Positions 49,746-60,420 of a stretch of 64,000 nt of DNA are shown here, piece after piece. Position numbers and translations under genes: made by a program. The stretch's first letter is position 1. Each line of letters opens with the position of its first letter. Location: contig CALPYF020000006.1 of the NCBI GenBank assembly GCA_943327755.2, forward strand, positions 103,062 through 167,061, written 5' to 3'. The stretch is from Deinococcus hopiensis KR-140. GTDB lineage: Bacteria; Deinococcota; Deinococci; Deinococcales; Deinococcaceae. The notes beneath the pieces were generated by a model. The model ran no database searches and was not told where the DNA came from. It was given only the letters and a program-made list of their open reading frames with translations.

Positions 49746-50656
49746 GCCGTGACCGTGCCCGGGTCCAGGTGGGCGTCCGGGTTCAGCAGGGCGTTCAGGG
49801 CGTCCGTGAAGGTGTGGCGCAGCCTGAAGCCGCTGGCGTGCAGGCGGTCCAGGCTGGCCTGCTGCCAGGGCACGTCGCCGCTGCGGGGACTGCCGGGGGC
49901 GTCTTCTAGGACCTCGCCGTCGTAGCCGAGTTGCGCGGCGAGGCCGGTCACGATGTCGCGCACGGGCCGGGCCTCGCCGCTGCCGACGTTCACGGCGCCG
50001 CCCAGCGCCCCCTGCGGGAGAGCTGTCAGGGTGTGGGTGACGGCGCGGGCGACGTCGCGGGCGGCCACGAAGTCCCGGTACGCGCCCAGCGGCCCGAAGC
50101 GCACACTGCGCTGCCCGGCGGCCCGCGCAGTGCGCAGGGTGGCGGCGGCGCGGCCCGGCAGGGTTCCCTCGCCCAGCCCGGCGCCCAGCGGGTTCGTGAG
50201 GCGCAGCGCGGCCGCCTGCACCCGCCCGGACCGCACGGCCTCCTCGATCAGGGCGGTGCCCGCCAGTTTGCTCGCCCCGTACGGGCTGAGGGGCCGGGCG
50301 GGGTCGTCCTCGCGGCTGGCGTGCCCGTGCGGGGTGCGGCCGTACTCGGCGGCGGAGGACAGGTGCACCAGGGGCAGGTCGGCGCGCGTGGCGGCGCCCA
50401 GCGCCTGCGCGACGAGCAGCACGTTCGCGCGGGTCAGGTCCGGGAGCGTCCCGGCGGTGAGGCCCGCCGCGTTCACGATGGCCTGCGCGCCGCGCGTCAG
50501 GCTATCCCAGGTGGCCTCCGGGGCGTCCGTCAGCGCCGCGCCGGACGCCGCACGGACGGTCCAGCCCTCGGCGCGCAGCTGCGCCGCGACGTGACGGCCC
50601 AGGAAGCCGCTCGCCCCGATCAGGAGGGCGGTGCGGGGGGTGGGGGATTCGGTCAT
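49742..50656 (-). CDS. NAD-dependent epimerase/dehydratase (extended SDR)
   Basis: A 304-aa Rossmann protein with GASGFLGRHV near residue 15, VNAAG near 65, a Ser in LVHLSSAAEYG and YGASKLAG, giving the S-Y-x3-K catalytic set. It is likely a nucleotide-sugar epimerase or reductase. It shares an operon with the GH114-like gene, so both may serve surface polysaccharide. The ATG at 50,656 has GGAGG upstream; TATGAT at 50,704-50,709 is the likely -10. Confidence 0.8.
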   Translation of the reverse strand: MTESPTPRTALLIGASGFLGRHVAAQLRAEGWTVRAASGAALTDAPEATWDSLTRGAQAIVNAAGLTAGTLPDLTRANVLLVAQALGAATRADLPLVHLSSAAEYGRTPHGHASREDDPARPLSPYGASKLAGTALIEEAVRSGRVQAAALRLTNPLGAGLGEGTLPGRAAATLRTARAAGQRSVRFGPLGAYRDFVAARDVARAVTHTLTALPQGALGGAVNVGSGEARPVRDIVTGLAAQLGYDGEVLEDAPGSPRSGDVPWQQASLDRLHASGFRLRHTFTDALNALLNPDAHLDPGTVTA

Positions 50657-50734
50657 GCACAACCTCCGAACTGGGAGAGGCGGGCCGGGCAGGGATGTGA
50701 AAAATCATACACCACCTCACCCGCCCGGCCCCGC

Positions 50735-51745
50735 TCAGCAGCGCAGGTCGTCCAGGGCCGCGTACCCCCCCACGAACAGCGCCACCCGCAGCTCGTGGAT
50801 GAAGTTCGCCAGCCACGCCTCGGCCGCGTCGGCACTATGCAGCGCGGGTTCCAGCAGCGGGCGGGCCACCGCGACCACCCCAGCCCCCAGGCACAGGGCG
50901 CGCGCGGCGTCCAGGCCGGTGCGGATGCCGCCCGACGCGATCAGCGGCACGCCCGGCGCGGCCAGTCGCGCGTCCCGCAGGGCCTGCGCGGTCGGCACGC
51001 CCAGGTCGCACAGGTCCGGCGTGCGGACCTCCCCGTGATGCACGAGCTGCTCCACGCGCGCCCAGCTCGTGCCGCCCGCGCCCGCCACGTCCAGCGCCGC
51101 GAACCCCAGCGGGGCCGCCAGCGCCGCCGACGCGGCGTCCAGTCCGTGCCCGACCTCCTTGAGGATCACCGGGAAGTCCAGCGCCGGGATCAGCTCGGCC
51201 AGCCGGTCGCGCAGGCCCGCCCAGCGGGTATCCCCGCCCGGCTGCAGCGCCTCCTGCAGCGGATTGACGTGAATGGCCAGCGCGTCCGCCCCGACCTCCC
51301 GCACCGCGCGCCGCGCCTGCTCCGGGCCGTAACCCAGCAGGAACTGCGCGCCGCCCAGATTCCCGATCAGGGGAATGTCCGGCGCGACGTCCCGCACCTG
51401 AAAGGACGCGGCGGCCTCCGGGCGTTCCAGCATCACACGCTGCGAGCCCAGCATCATCCCGATCCCCAGCCGCTGCGCCGCCACGGCGAGGTTGCGGTTG
51501 ATACGCCCCGCCGCATCGGCCCCGCCGGTCATCGCGCCGATCAGGACTGGCGCGGCCAGCAGGCGGCCCAGAAACGACGTGCGCAGGTCCACGTCCTCCA
51601 GGTTGCGCTCGGGCAGCGCCCGGTACGGCCACGCCACGTCCTCCAGGCCGGTCGTCTGCCGCGCGTACTGACTGTCGGGCCGCAGGCACGCCTCGATGTG
51701 CCGCAGTTTGCGGGTCTGGATGGCGGTCGGTTCGGGCGTGCTCAC
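50735..51745 (-). CDS. fni: Type 2 isopentenyl diphosphate isomerase
   Basis: A 336-aa FMN- and NADPH-dependent isomerase that interconverts IPP and DMAPP, feeding carotenoid synthesis. Family motifs: RKLRHIEACL near the start, LIGAMTGG, GIGMMLGSQR, AIHVNPLQEALQPGGD and VILKEVGHG. The GTG start has TACGCT (51,753-51,758) 7 nt upstream, indicating a leaderless mRNA. A longer in-frame extension upstream is not needed. Confidence 0.92.
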   Translation of the reverse strand: MSTPEPTAIQTRKLRHIEACLRPDSQYARQTTGLEDVAWPYRALPERNLEDVDLRTSFLGRLLAAPVLIGAMTGGADAAGRINRNLAVAAQRLGIGMMLGSQRVMLERPEAAASFQVRDVAPDIPLIGNLGGAQFLLGYGPEQARRAVREVGADALAIHVNPLQEALQPGGDTRWAGLRDRLAELIPALDFPVILKEVGHGLDAASAALAAPLGFAALDVAGAGGTSWARVEQLVHHGEVRTPDLCDLGVPTAQALRDARLAAPGVPLIASGGIRTGLDAARALCLGAGVVAVARPLLEPALHSADAAEAWLANFIHELRVALFVGGYAALDDLRC

Positions 51746-51809
51746 GCCGCCCAGCGTACCCGGCGCCCGGCGTGCGGGACTGTCGCGCGGCACGCCGAGC
51801 GCACAGGTG

Positions 51810-51838
51810 TTGACAGATCCGGAAACTGGAGATACTAT
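51810..51838 (+). promoter_or_regulatory. Promoter of initiator tRNA gene
   Basis: TTGACA (51,810-51,815), 17-nt spacer, TACTAT (51,833-51,838). It is the best consensus sigma70-type promoter in the host part and lies 57 nt before the mature tRNA. Confidence 0.85.
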
Positions 51839-51892
51839 TCCTGAGCACTGAACGCGGCAACGCGAAGAAAGAGCGAACAGAAGAACCAGAGT

Positions 51893-51971
<79 letters not shown>

Positions 51972-51974
51972 AAC

Positions 51975-51999
51975 ACCCCCACCTCGGTGGGGGTTTCTT
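51975..51999 (+). terminator. Terminator of tRNA-fMet
   Basis: ACCCCCACC and GGTGGGGGT form a 9-bp inverted repeat with a very short loop, followed by TTTCTT. Confidence 0.9.
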
Positions 52000-52067
52000 C
52001 TGTTGTGCCCACCGCGCGGGACGGCCGCCCCGGGAACGAACGCGCCGCGTGTGGCGTACTGGGGCGC

Positions 52068-52571
52068 GTGAGTCTCGCGTTCCTGATCTTCCTCGTCGCG
52101 TGGGTGATCGGCATGATCGGCACCTTCGTGCCCGCCCTGCCCGCCACCGTCATCATCTTCATCGGCAGTGTCGCCGCCACCCTGGTCGACGGCTTCCAGC
52201 CCTGGCCTGACCTGCCGTTCCTGCTGACCTTCCTGGTCATCACGATCCTGATCAGCATGGTGGACAACGTCGCCTCGGCGTGGGGCGCCCGCAAGTACGG
52301 CGGCAGCAAGCAGGCCGTGTGGGGCGCGATTATCGGCGGGATCGTGGGCATCCTGCCGGTCATCCCGTTCGGCCTGATCGTGGGGCCACTGGCCGGGGCT
52401 CTGATCGCCGAACTGCTGATCGTGCGCAAGGCGCCCATGGACGCGCTGCGCAGCGCCTGGGGCACCCTGGTCGGCCTGCTCGCCGGGATCGCCGCGAAGG
52501 TCGTCCTGCACCTCCTGATCGGCCTGTACGAGCTGTGGCGCCTGTGGGACCCCGCCAAGAGCGTGTTCTGA
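52068..52571 (+). CDS. DUF456 membrane protein
   Basis: A 167-aa protein with four or five hydrophobic segments and the DUF456 pattern: GMIGTFVPALPATVIIFIG near residue 20, MVDNVASAWGARKYGGSKQAVWGAIIGGIVG, and GPLAGALIAELL. The GTG start follows a TACTGG near-match to the leaderless -10. Widespread inner-membrane protein of unknown function. Confidence 0.8.
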   Translation: MSLAFLIFLVAWVIGMIGTFVPALPATVIIFIGSVAATLVDGFQPWPDLPFLLTFLVITILISMVDNVASAWGARKYGGSKQAVWGAIIGGIVGILPVIPFGLIVGPLAGALIAELLIVRKAPMDALRSAWGTLVGLLAGIAAKVVLHLLIGLYELWRLWDPAKSVF

Positions 52572-52589
52572 CCGCACCCGGCCTCTTCC

Positions 52590-52613
52590 CCGCCCCGCTC
52601 ATCCGCGGGGCGG
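52590..52613. terminator. Terminator hairpin between convergent genes
   Basis: CCGCCCCGC and GCGGGGCGG form a 9-bp perfect stem with a 6-nt loop, between two genes that converge. No long T-run is present on either strand. Confidence 0.6.
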
Positions 52614-52620
52614 TTCGCAT

Positions 52621-53343
52621 TCAGCGGGCCAGGAGCACGGGCGCCAGCGCGATGAACCCCACCGCCAGTGCGGGCAGCAGCGGCAGCAGCGCCCCCAGCG
52701 CCGCGCGGCCTGCCCGGCCCGTCAGTTCGCGGAACGCCACGAACGCCAGCCCGGACTGCACCAGCGGCGCCGCCAGCGTGACCACGAGCAGCAGGAACGC
52801 CGCCGAGGTCGTCTTCAGGCCCGCCAGCCCCAGCCGCTGCGCCGCGTTCGGGTCCTTCCCCACCGCCGCCAGCGCGTCGGCGGCCGGGCGCCACGCCCCG
52901 TCGGGGATCAGGAAGCTCAGGACGATCACGAGCACGTACAGGGGCGGCAGCAGCGCGAAGGTCGCGCCGAACACCTCCGCCGGGCGACCCGCGCGGCCCG
53001 CGCCGAGCAGCCCCAGGCCCCACATCAGTGCGAACGTGAACAGGGACAGGAACGCCCCGCCGATCACGTTCAACGCGTGCGACGCGAGCGGGGACGCGCC
53101 GCCCGCCACCTCGGCCGCGAGGTTCACCGCCGGGCGCACCAGCGCCGCGTACGCCCCGCCGGACAGCACCGCCGCGACCGCCACCACACCCAGGTACCGC
53201 CACGCGAGCGGCTCGGTCGGCGCCAGCGCGCGGGCGAACAGGCGCGGCCCGGCCAGGATCGAGGCCGGCAGGGGTGCGTCGGCCTGAGCGGGGGTCGGGG
53301 CGGCAGCGGGAACGTCAGGGCGGGGCTTGCGGGAACGGGCCAT
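52621..53343 (-). CDS. Yip1-like multi-pass membrane protein
   Basis: A 240-aa protein. After a Pro/Ala-rich start it has about five hydrophobic helices (YLGVVAVAAVLSGGAYAALV; VIGGAFLSLFTFALMWGLGLLG; LPPLYVLVIVLSFLIP; ALGALLPLLPALAVGFIALAPVLLA), as in bacterial YIP1-family proteins. TAGGAT upstream places transcription near this start; an earlier in-frame ATG overlaps that box. Function unknown. Confidence 0.65.
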   Translation of the reverse strand: MARSRKPRPDVPAAAPTPAQADAPLPASILAGPRLFARALAPTEPLAWRYLGVVAVAAVLSGGAYAALVRPAVNLAAEVAGGASPLASHALNVIGGAFLSLFTFALMWGLGLLGAGRAGRPAEVFGATFALLPPLYVLVIVLSFLIPDGAWRPAADALAAVGKDPNAAQRLGLAGLKTTSAAFLLLVVTLAAPLVQSGLAFVAFRELTGRAGRAALGALLPLLPALAVGFIALAPVLLAR

Positions 53344-53364
53344 CAGTGCCCGCATCCTACGCGC

Positions 53365-53769
53365 TCAGCCGCTGCGGGCGCGCCACCACGCCCACGCCAG
53401 CACGATCAGCGCGGCGTAGACGAGCACGATCAGCGCCGCGCCCACCGCACTCCGGGCCAGTTTCTCCGGGTGGGCCGCCGCCCCCCGCCGGGCGTCCGCG
53501 AGCACCCCGGGCGGGATCAGGCGCAGCGCCACCCACAGCCCCGCCGGGACGAGTAGCAGGTCGTCCAGCTGTCCCAGCACCGGGATGAAATCCGGGATCA
53601 GGTCGATGGGGCTCAGGGCGTACGCGAGGACCAGCAGCGCCCACACCCGCGCGTACCAGGGCGTGCGCGGGTCGCGCGCCGCGAGGCTCAGGGCGAGCAG
53701 TTCCGCCTTCAGGTGGCGCGCGAAGGCGCGCAGCCGCGCCCACAGGCCAGCACGGGCCGGGTCGGTCAC
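53365..53769 (-). CDS. DUF1232 (YkvA-like) membrane protein
   Basis: A 134-aa protein with the DUF1232 signature YALSPIDLIPDFIPVLGQLDDLLL at residue 52 and a C-terminal transmembrane helix (LIVLVYAALIVLAWAWW). GTG overlaps the stop of the CPBP gene (GTGA). Small inner-membrane protein of unknown function. Confidence 0.85.
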   Translation of the reverse strand: MTDPARAGLWARLRAFARHLKAELLALSLAARDPRTPWYARVWALLVLAYALSPIDLIPDFIPVLGQLDDLLLVPAGLWVALRLIPPGVLADARRGAAAHPEKLARSAVGAALIVLVYAALIVLAWAWWRARSG

Positions 53770-54728
53770 CGCAGCGCCCCGCGCAGGTCCGTGATCCACT
53801 GCGTCACGCCCGGCACGGTCAGGGCCGCGGCACCCAGCCCGAACAGCAGCATCACCACGAATGCGCCGCTCAGCCAGGGACCGGGCGCACTGCGCACCTG
53901 CGGGTCGGCCTTCGGGGTCAGCCACAGGTGCAGCACGACGAGCACCACCGTCCCGAACAGCGCCGCGCCCCCGGCCAGCGGCAGGCGCAGCGCCTCGTTC
54001 TTCAGGAGTTCCGTCGCCTGCCCGGTGTCCTGGGGCAGACGGCCCGCCAGCAGGCTGCCCAGCGCCACCGCGATGGTGTTGTTCAGCGCGTGCACGATCA
54101 CGCTGTTCCACAGGCTGCCGGTATGCTGCACCACCCGCGCCAGCACGTACGCCAGCGGCAGGATGCCCACGATGCTGGCGGGCACGCCGTGCGCCAGCGA
54201 GAACACCAGCGTGCTCGTCAGCGCCGCGACCGTGAAGCCTGCCGCCCGCTCGTGCCCGCGCATCAGCAGCCCCCGGAAGGCGACCTCCTCGGCCACGGGA
54301 ATCAGGAGGCCCGCCGCGAGGAGCAGCACCCACACGTCCGCCCCCTGACTGAGGAACTGCGGGACCGCGTTCGCGGACGACGGCACCAGCGTCACGAACG
54401 CCAGCACGAACGCTCGCGACGCCAGGAACGCCAGCGCGAACGCCGCGAGCGCCACCCCCCAGGACGGCGGCGTGCGCCAGCGCGAATCCCGGACCAGCGC
54501 GCCCACCGCGCCCCGGAAGAGGGTCAGACCGACAAGCACCACCACGGCAAAGGTGCCCAGCAGCGCGGTGCCCAGCGGCAGCCCCGCCGCGACCAGCAGG
54601 GCCGAGGCCACGTTCTGCACCACGAGCAGCGCCAGCGCCGCCCGGTTCCCGCTGACCGCCCGCACCCCGTCGGGCGCAGCAGGCTGAGCGGGCGGCACAC
54701 TGATCGGCGGGGGCTCGGGCACAGTCAT
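53766..54728 (-). CDS. CPBP-family intramembrane metalloprotease
   Basis: A 320-aa membrane protein with the CPBP (Abi) motifs: AEEVAFRG (EExxxR), FSLAHG (FxxxH) and VIVHALNN (HxxxN/B). These residues form the active site buried in the membrane helices. TAGGCT (54,735-54,740) lies 6 nt before the ATG, a leaderless signal. Such proteases process membrane proteins or peptides; its substrate is unknown. Confidence 0.88.
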   Translation of the reverse strand: MTVPEPPPISVPPAQPAAPDGVRAVSGNRAALALLVVQNVASALLVAAGLPLGTALLGTFAVVVLVGLTLFRGAVGALVRDSRWRTPPSWGVALAAFALAFLASRAFVLAFVTLVPSSANAVPQFLSQGADVWVLLLAAGLLIPVAEEVAFRGLLMRGHERAAGFTVAALTSTLVFSLAHGVPASIVGILPLAYVLARVVQHTGSLWNSVIVHALNNTIAVALGSLLAGRLPQDTGQATELLKNEALRLPLAGGAALFGTVVLVVLHLWLTPKADPQVRSAPGPWLSGAFVVMLLFGLGAAALTVPGVTQWITDLRGALR

Positions 54729-54804
54729 GCCCCGAGCCTACCGCGCGCGAGGCAACCGGCGCGTCACCGGAAAGTTGAGGCGCAAGGTCCCCCGGCGCGG
54801 CGCG

Positions 54805-55824
<1,020 letters not shown>

Positions 55825-55895
55825 GCCCCGGATGCTACGCCGCGCCGCACCCAAAGTGGGACGCGCCCCAGGACAGGAGGTGGTATGCCTGGGCC

Positions 55896-56564
55896 ATGCG
55901 CCCCTGGCTGACCCTCCTGCCGCTGCTGGTCGCCTGCCACACCCCGCCCCCGACGCTCCCGCCGGAACTGGCGCGGCTGTACGGGCGGGACGCCTGGGTG
56001 TACGGCGGCGGCCCGCTGCGCTGCGTCCGGGGGAGCAGCACCACCGAGTTATTCATTCCACTCACCACCCCGGTCCGGGTCACGCAGGTCGAACAGACCG
56101 GCCCGCGCGAGGTTGAAATCGGCGTGAAAGGACACGTCCGCGAGCAGAGAACGCCGCAGGCCATCATCCTCACGCTCGAACCACAGGGACCGGTGGAACC
56201 CGTCTCAGGCAGCAGCGGGAACGGGCCTCTCCCCCTCTGGTGGCAGGGACTGGAGGTGAAGTCCTGCGCGACGTTCCGTGTCGCCTTCGTGGACGAGGCT
56301 CACCTGAACCGCACGCTGAGCTTCACACCTCCACCCGAAAGCGTCCTGAATCTCAGCAAACACGCCCGCGCATCCAGCGTCGGCCTGAGCGCCGCGCACC
56401 TCCTGTGGCTGCGCGGCCCGCCCGACGAACCCCTGACCGACGTGGAGACCCTACTGCGCGCGACCACCTGGACGGTCATCGGCGGAGTCCCGTATGGCGA
56501 TCAGGTCACCACCTTCCGGAACGGACAGGTGATCCGGGAGACCTTCCCGGGCATGGGGCCCTGA
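55896..56564 (+). CDS. Predicted lipoprotein
   Basis: A 222-aa protein starting MRPWLTLLPLLVACHTPPP, a short signal with lipobox LLVAC. The body contains two cysteines (LRCVRG and KSCATF) and beta-rich sequence. The ATG is supported by the signal; AGGAGG is 16 nt away, rather far. Function unknown. Confidence 0.6.
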   Translation: MRPWLTLLPLLVACHTPPPTLPPELARLYGRDAWVYGGGPLRCVRGSSTTELFIPLTTPVRVTQVEQTGPREVEIGVKGHVREQRTPQAIILTLEPQGPVEPVSGSSGNGPLPLWWQGLEVKSCATFRVAFVDEAHLNRTLSFTPPPESVLNLSKHARASSVGLSAAHLLWLRGPPDEPLTDVETLLRATTWTVIGGVPYGDQVTTFRNGQVIRETFPGMGP

Positions 56565-56913
56565 ACGGCCACGGATCAGTCACCGCGGTTCCAGTTCCAG
56601 CCCGGGCCCAACAGCACGCCCCAGGGCTCCACTGCCAACCGCTGTCGTTTTCAGGTACTCGCTCTGCGGCGCAACTCTTCGAGTCCGCTCGATCCAGAGG
56701 TCTTGAGCTATTCCTTCGATCCATGTGCCATCTGCTGAACGTGGTCACGTGTGGGTCACGGGGCGGTCACGGGGATAGGGGCACCCTGGGGGCCGGTGAC
56801 GGTCACGCCACGCAGATTGTGCGTCGGCGGTCCGGTCCGGCCACGTGCGCCCAGGTCAGGGGGTGCCGCTGGCGACGCCCGCTGCCTGACCGGAACCCTG
56901 TGGAGGTTCTGCC
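56565..56913 (+). other. Intergenic region with short GGTCACG repeats
   Basis: No convincing frame. Near 56,741-56,805 the motif GGTCACG occurs four times in about 60 nt. This could be a regulator-binding array ahead of the next lipoprotein gene, but it may be chance in GC-rich sequence. Confidence 0.35.
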
Positions 56914-57453
56914 ATGCGTACCCTGTCTGCTGTCCGTTTCGTTGCCGCGTCCCTGCTGCTGACCGGTCTGTCCTCGTGTGGGCATCTGGCAGACGTGGCG
57001 TCGCGGTTCCTGCCGTCGGAATTGCCGATGCCCACCGTGACCCTACCGCTGGATCAACTGAGCGATCCGGCGCGGGTCGTGTACTTCCGGGTGCAGTCGA
57101 GCAGCACCCTGCCGCCGGACGTGGGGGCAGTCCTGCCAGAGTTGAAGCTGGGGGGCAGCGCGTCGCTGAGTGTCGGGGCGGAGGTGAAGGTGGACTGGTA
57201 CGCCCGGACGACCCTGGACGACTGCACGCCCATGGGGGGCATGGTCGCGTGGGCGTGCCCCGCACCGGGTGAGGAGGCCGCGTTCGTGGGCCGCGCCCCG
57301 GTCGGCACCTCCGTCCAGTCGTTCGGGCCGTGGGCGCACGCGCGGCTGAAGCAGGGGCTGCTGAGCAACCTGTTCATCGGACTGCGCGTGTCGGACGGGG
57401 TCGTGACGCCCGGCACGACGATGAACGTCAACCTGAGCCTCCTGACCCGCTGA
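56914..57453 (+). CDS. Predicted lipoprotein, 179 aa
   Basis: MRTLSAVRFVAASLLLTGLSSC is a lipoprotein signal. The mature protein is beta-rich with a DDCTPMGGMVAWACP region (likely disulfide) and a C-terminal strand pair. GGAGG is 8 nt upstream of the ATG. No family recognised. Confidence 0.65.
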   Translation: MRTLSAVRFVAASLLLTGLSSCGHLADVASRFLPSELPMPTVTLPLDQLSDPARVVYFRVQSSSTLPPDVGAVLPELKLGGSASLSVGAEVKVDWYARTTLDDCTPMGGMVAWACPAPGEEAAFVGRAPVGTSVQSFGPWAHARLKQGLLSNLFIGLRVSDGVVTPGTTMNVNLSLLTR

Positions 57454-57480
57454 GTGGCGCTGACGGTGTCATAACGGTTT

Positions 57481-57516
57481 TCAGGTGTGTTGAGGGGTTT
57501 TTCGCAGCACACCTGA
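57481..57516. terminator. Hairpin between convergent genes
   Basis: TCAGGTGTG and CACACCTGA form a 9-bp stem around an 18-nt loop with an internal T-run, located between two genes that converge. Confidence 0.5.
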
Positions 57517-57523
57517 GTCGCGG

Positions 57524-59536
57524 TCACGCTCCGGCGAGTTCCCCCTGCCGCGTCTCGATGATTTTTCTGGCGAGGGGTTCCGGAACAGGCTGGTACCCGT
57601 GGGGTTTGAGGCTGAACGCGCCGCGGTCGCCGGTCAGGGAGCGCAGGTCGGCGCTGTACGTCTGGAGTTCAGCCTGCGGAACGAGGGCGGTGACGACGAT
57701 GACGGTCCCTTCGGGGTCCATGCCCTGCACGCGGGCACGGCGGGTCTGTAGGTCGCTGATGAGGTCCCCGGTGAAGGAGGCGGGCGCGCGGACGCGCAGT
57801 TGCATGACGGGTTCGAGGAGGCCCGGGCGGGCGTTCGCCACGGCGTTTTTCAGGGCGAGGCTCCCGGCGGTGCGAAAGGCGATGTCGCTGCTGTCCACGT
57901 CATGGTAACTGCCGTCGAGGACGGTGACGTGGACGTCCTGCATGGGGTACCCGGCGAGTGCGCCGCGCTGCATGGCGTCCTGCACGCCTTTCTCGATGCT
58001 GGGGATGTACTTGCCGGGTATGGCGCCGCCCACCACGGCGGAGCGGAAGGCGAAGCCTTCGCCGGGTTCGATGCGGATGCGGCAGTCGCCGTACTGGCCG
58101 TGTCCGCCGCTCTGTTTCCGGTGTTTGCCCTGCGCTTCGGCGGGCGCGTGGATGGTCTCGCGGTACGGGATGCGGGGCGGGGTGATGGTCACGGTGACGC
58201 CCTGCGCGGCCAGTTTCTCCACGGCGATGCCCAGGTGCATGTCACCCATGCCGGACAGCAGCTGCTCGCCGGTCTGGGGTTCGCGGGCGTAGTGGAGGGT
58301 AGGGTCCTCCTCGCGCAGTTTCGCGAGGGCCGCGCCGAGTTTGTCCTCGTCCTGGCGGGTGGCGGGGTGAATGGCGACGGTGTGGACCGGTTCGGGCAGC
58401 CACAACGGGTCGTACGTGATGGGCCGGGCGGGGTCGGCCAGGGTGTCTCCAGCGTGCAGGTCCGGCAGTTTGGTCAGCACGCCGATGCTCCCGGCGGGCA
58501 GTTCGGGCACCTCGGTGAGGTCCTTGCCGTTCGGGACGTACAGGTGCAGGGGGCGCACGTCCACGTCCTGCGAGGTGTTGCGCAGCGTGTCGCCGGGGCG
58601 CAGCGTGCCGCTCCAGACGCGGATGTACGCGACCTTGCCCACGAACGGGTCGATGGACACCCGCCACACCCGCGCGCTCAGGGGGGCGTCCGGGGTAGGC
58701 TCGCGGGTCTGTCCGTCCACGCCGGTCAGCGGGCCGCGCTCGCGGGCGCTGCGCAGCCCCGTGACCATCAGGTGCAGCAGCGCGTCCAGGCCCACGCCGG
58801 TCACGGCACTGACGGGCAGCACCGGGTAGAGGGTGCCCGCGTGAACCGCCCGCAGGTACGCCGCCTCCAGTTCGTCGTCCCCGATGGGTTCGCCCTCCAG
58901 GTAGCGGCCCATCAGGTGGTCGTCCGTCTCGACGATGGCGTCCAGCAGCGCGTCCCGCGCCTCGCGCAGCGCGCCGGTCAGGGTGGGGGGCAGCTCCTGC
59001 GGCGGGCTGACCTCGCCCGTCAGGACGTTCACCACGCCCCGGAAGTCCGGTCCCTCTCCCACCGGCAGGAACGCCGCCGCGACCGGCCCCTTCAGGCTGG
59101 CCCGCACGTCCGCGAGCACCGTGAAGAAATCCGCCCGGTCCCGGTCCATCCTGTTCACGACCACCACGCGCGGCATACCAAAACGGTCGGCCGTGGCCCA
59201 GGCGCGCTCGGTGCCGACCTCCACGCCGCCCACCGCACTGACGAGCACGAGCACGCTGTCCGCCGCGCGGATGCCGCCCCGGATCTCCCGCACGAAATCC
59301 GCGAAGCCCGGCGTGTCCAGCACCGTCACGTCCGTGCCCTCATGGGTCAGGCGCAGCACCCCGGTCTGGATCGAGAAGCCGTGCGCCTTCTCCGCGTCCG
59401 TGTGGTCGCTGCGGGTCGTGCCGTCCTCCACGCGGCCCATGCGCGAAATGACCCCGCTGCGGTGCAGCAGGGCCTCGGCCAGTGTCGTCTTTCCGGTGCC
59501 GCTGTGCGCGGCCAGACTCACGATGCGGTGAGGCAC
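57524..59536 (-). CDS. Elongation factor G-like paralogue
   Basis: A 670-aa translational GTPase-type protein. G1 is AHSGTGKTT (K15), G3 is DTPGFADF, and G4 is NRMD. Domains II-V follow in EF-G order, with PNGKDLTEVPELPAGSIG and IPYRETIHAPAEAQGKHRKQSGGHGQYGD typical of EF-G. It is shorter than standard EF-G and the switch I region is changed (DGTTRSDHTDAEKAHG), as in EF-G2-type paralogues of uncertain function. The start is GTG. Confidence 0.88.
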   Translation of the reverse strand: MPHRIVSLAAHSGTGKTTLAEALLHRSGVISRMGRVEDGTTRSDHTDAEKAHGFSIQTGVLRLTHEGTDVTVLDTPGFADFVREIRGGIRAADSVLVLVSAVGGVEVGTERAWATADRFGMPRVVVVNRMDRDRADFFTVLADVRASLKGPVAAAFLPVGEGPDFRGVVNVLTGEVSPPQELPPTLTGALREARDALLDAIVETDDHLMGRYLEGEPIGDDELEAAYLRAVHAGTLYPVLPVSAVTGVGLDALLHLMVTGLRSARERGPLTGVDGQTREPTPDAPLSARVWRVSIDPFVGKVAYIRVWSGTLRPGDTLRNTSQDVDVRPLHLYVPNGKDLTEVPELPAGSIGVLTKLPDLHAGDTLADPARPITYDPLWLPEPVHTVAIHPATRQDEDKLGAALAKLREEDPTLHYAREPQTGEQLLSGMGDMHLGIAVEKLAAQGVTVTITPPRIPYRETIHAPAEAQGKHRKQSGGHGQYGDCRIRIEPGEGFAFRSAVVGGAIPGKYIPSIEKGVQDAMQRGALAGYPMQDVHVTVLDGSYHDVDSSDIAFRTAGSLALKNAVANARPGLLEPVMQLRVRAPASFTGDLISDLQTRRARVQGMDPEGTVIVVTALVPQAELQTYSADLRSLTGDRGAFSLKPHGYQPVPEPLARKIIETRQGELAGA

Positions 59537-59691
59537 GAAAGATCACCATTCCTTTCCCGGAGACCCCCGGGACGGGCAGCAGCGACCGGCGAACGCACGC
59601 GGACAACAGGGAGTGTGGTGCGGCCAGTGTACACCCGGTCAGCGGGCCACCCCCGGCCCCCCCTGCCGCGCCGCCGGGTATCCTGCGCCCC

Positions 59692-60420
59692 ATGAGTGAG
59701 GGTTCCGCTGAGGCGCAGGGTGACGTGCTGGTCACGCCGGACGGGTCGCGCACCGCCCTGAACGCCCGGTTCGGCGAGGCGTACGGGTCGCGACACGGCG
59801 CGGCGTCGCAGGCGCGGCATGTGTTCGTGGAGGGCACCGGCACGCACGAGCACCCCGCCCCGCGCGTGCTGGAGGTGGGGTTCGGGGTGGGCGTGAACGC
59901 CCGCGCGACCCTGGCCCGCTGCGCGGCGCGTGGCGTCCCGCTGGCGTACCACGCATTCGAGTTCGACCCGGCCCCCCGCGCCCTGCTGCGGGACGTGGCA
60001 CGGGGCGGCGAGGCCGAGGGGCACCCCGCGTGGCGGGCGCTGCTGGACGCGTGGCCCGAATCGGGCGGCGGCAGCGGTGAGATCGAGGTCACGGCAGGCG
60101 GGGCGACCCTGCGCGTCACGTTCGCGGACGTCCTGACTGCCGACCTGCCCGGCGGCTGGGCGACCGCACTGTACCTGGACGGCTTCTCGCCGAACCGCAA
60201 TCCGGACGTGTGGACACCCGCGTTCACAGCGCGACTGGCCCGCACCCTCGCGCCGGGGGGCGTGCTGGGCACGTACAGCGCCGCCGGGCACGTGCGCCGC
60301 TCGCTGGAGGCCGCCGGGCTGCGCGTGGACCGCCGCCCCGGCGCGCCCGGCAAACGCGAGTGCCTGCGGGCGATTCGGGAAGTGGGGAGTGGGGAGTGGG
60401 ACGTGGGCGGCACGCCTTGA
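59692..60420 (+). CDS. MnmD-type tRNA methyltransferase
   Basis: A 242-aa protein with VLEVGFGVGVNARATLARCAARG (AdoMet motif I), HAFEFDPAP, and ALYLDGFSPNRNPDVWT, the conserved D-G-F-S-P-x(N) block of the MnmC methyltransferase domain (DUF752). It should methylate the nm5 group at U34 of certain tRNAs, giving mnm5. TATCCT (59,679-59,684) lies 7 nt before the ATG. It is the first half of a split MnmC. Confidence 0.85.
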   Translation: MSEGSAEAQGDVLVTPDGSRTALNARFGEAYGSRHGAASQARHVFVEGTGTHEHPAPRVLEVGFGVGVNARATLARCAARGVPLAYHAFEFDPAPRALLRDVARGGEAEGHPAWRALLDAWPESGGGSGEIEVTAGGATLRVTFADVLTADLPGGWATALYLDGFSPNRNPDVWTPAFTARLARTLAPGGVLGTYSAAGHVRRSLEAAGLRVDRRPGAPGKRECLRAIREVGSGEWDVGGTP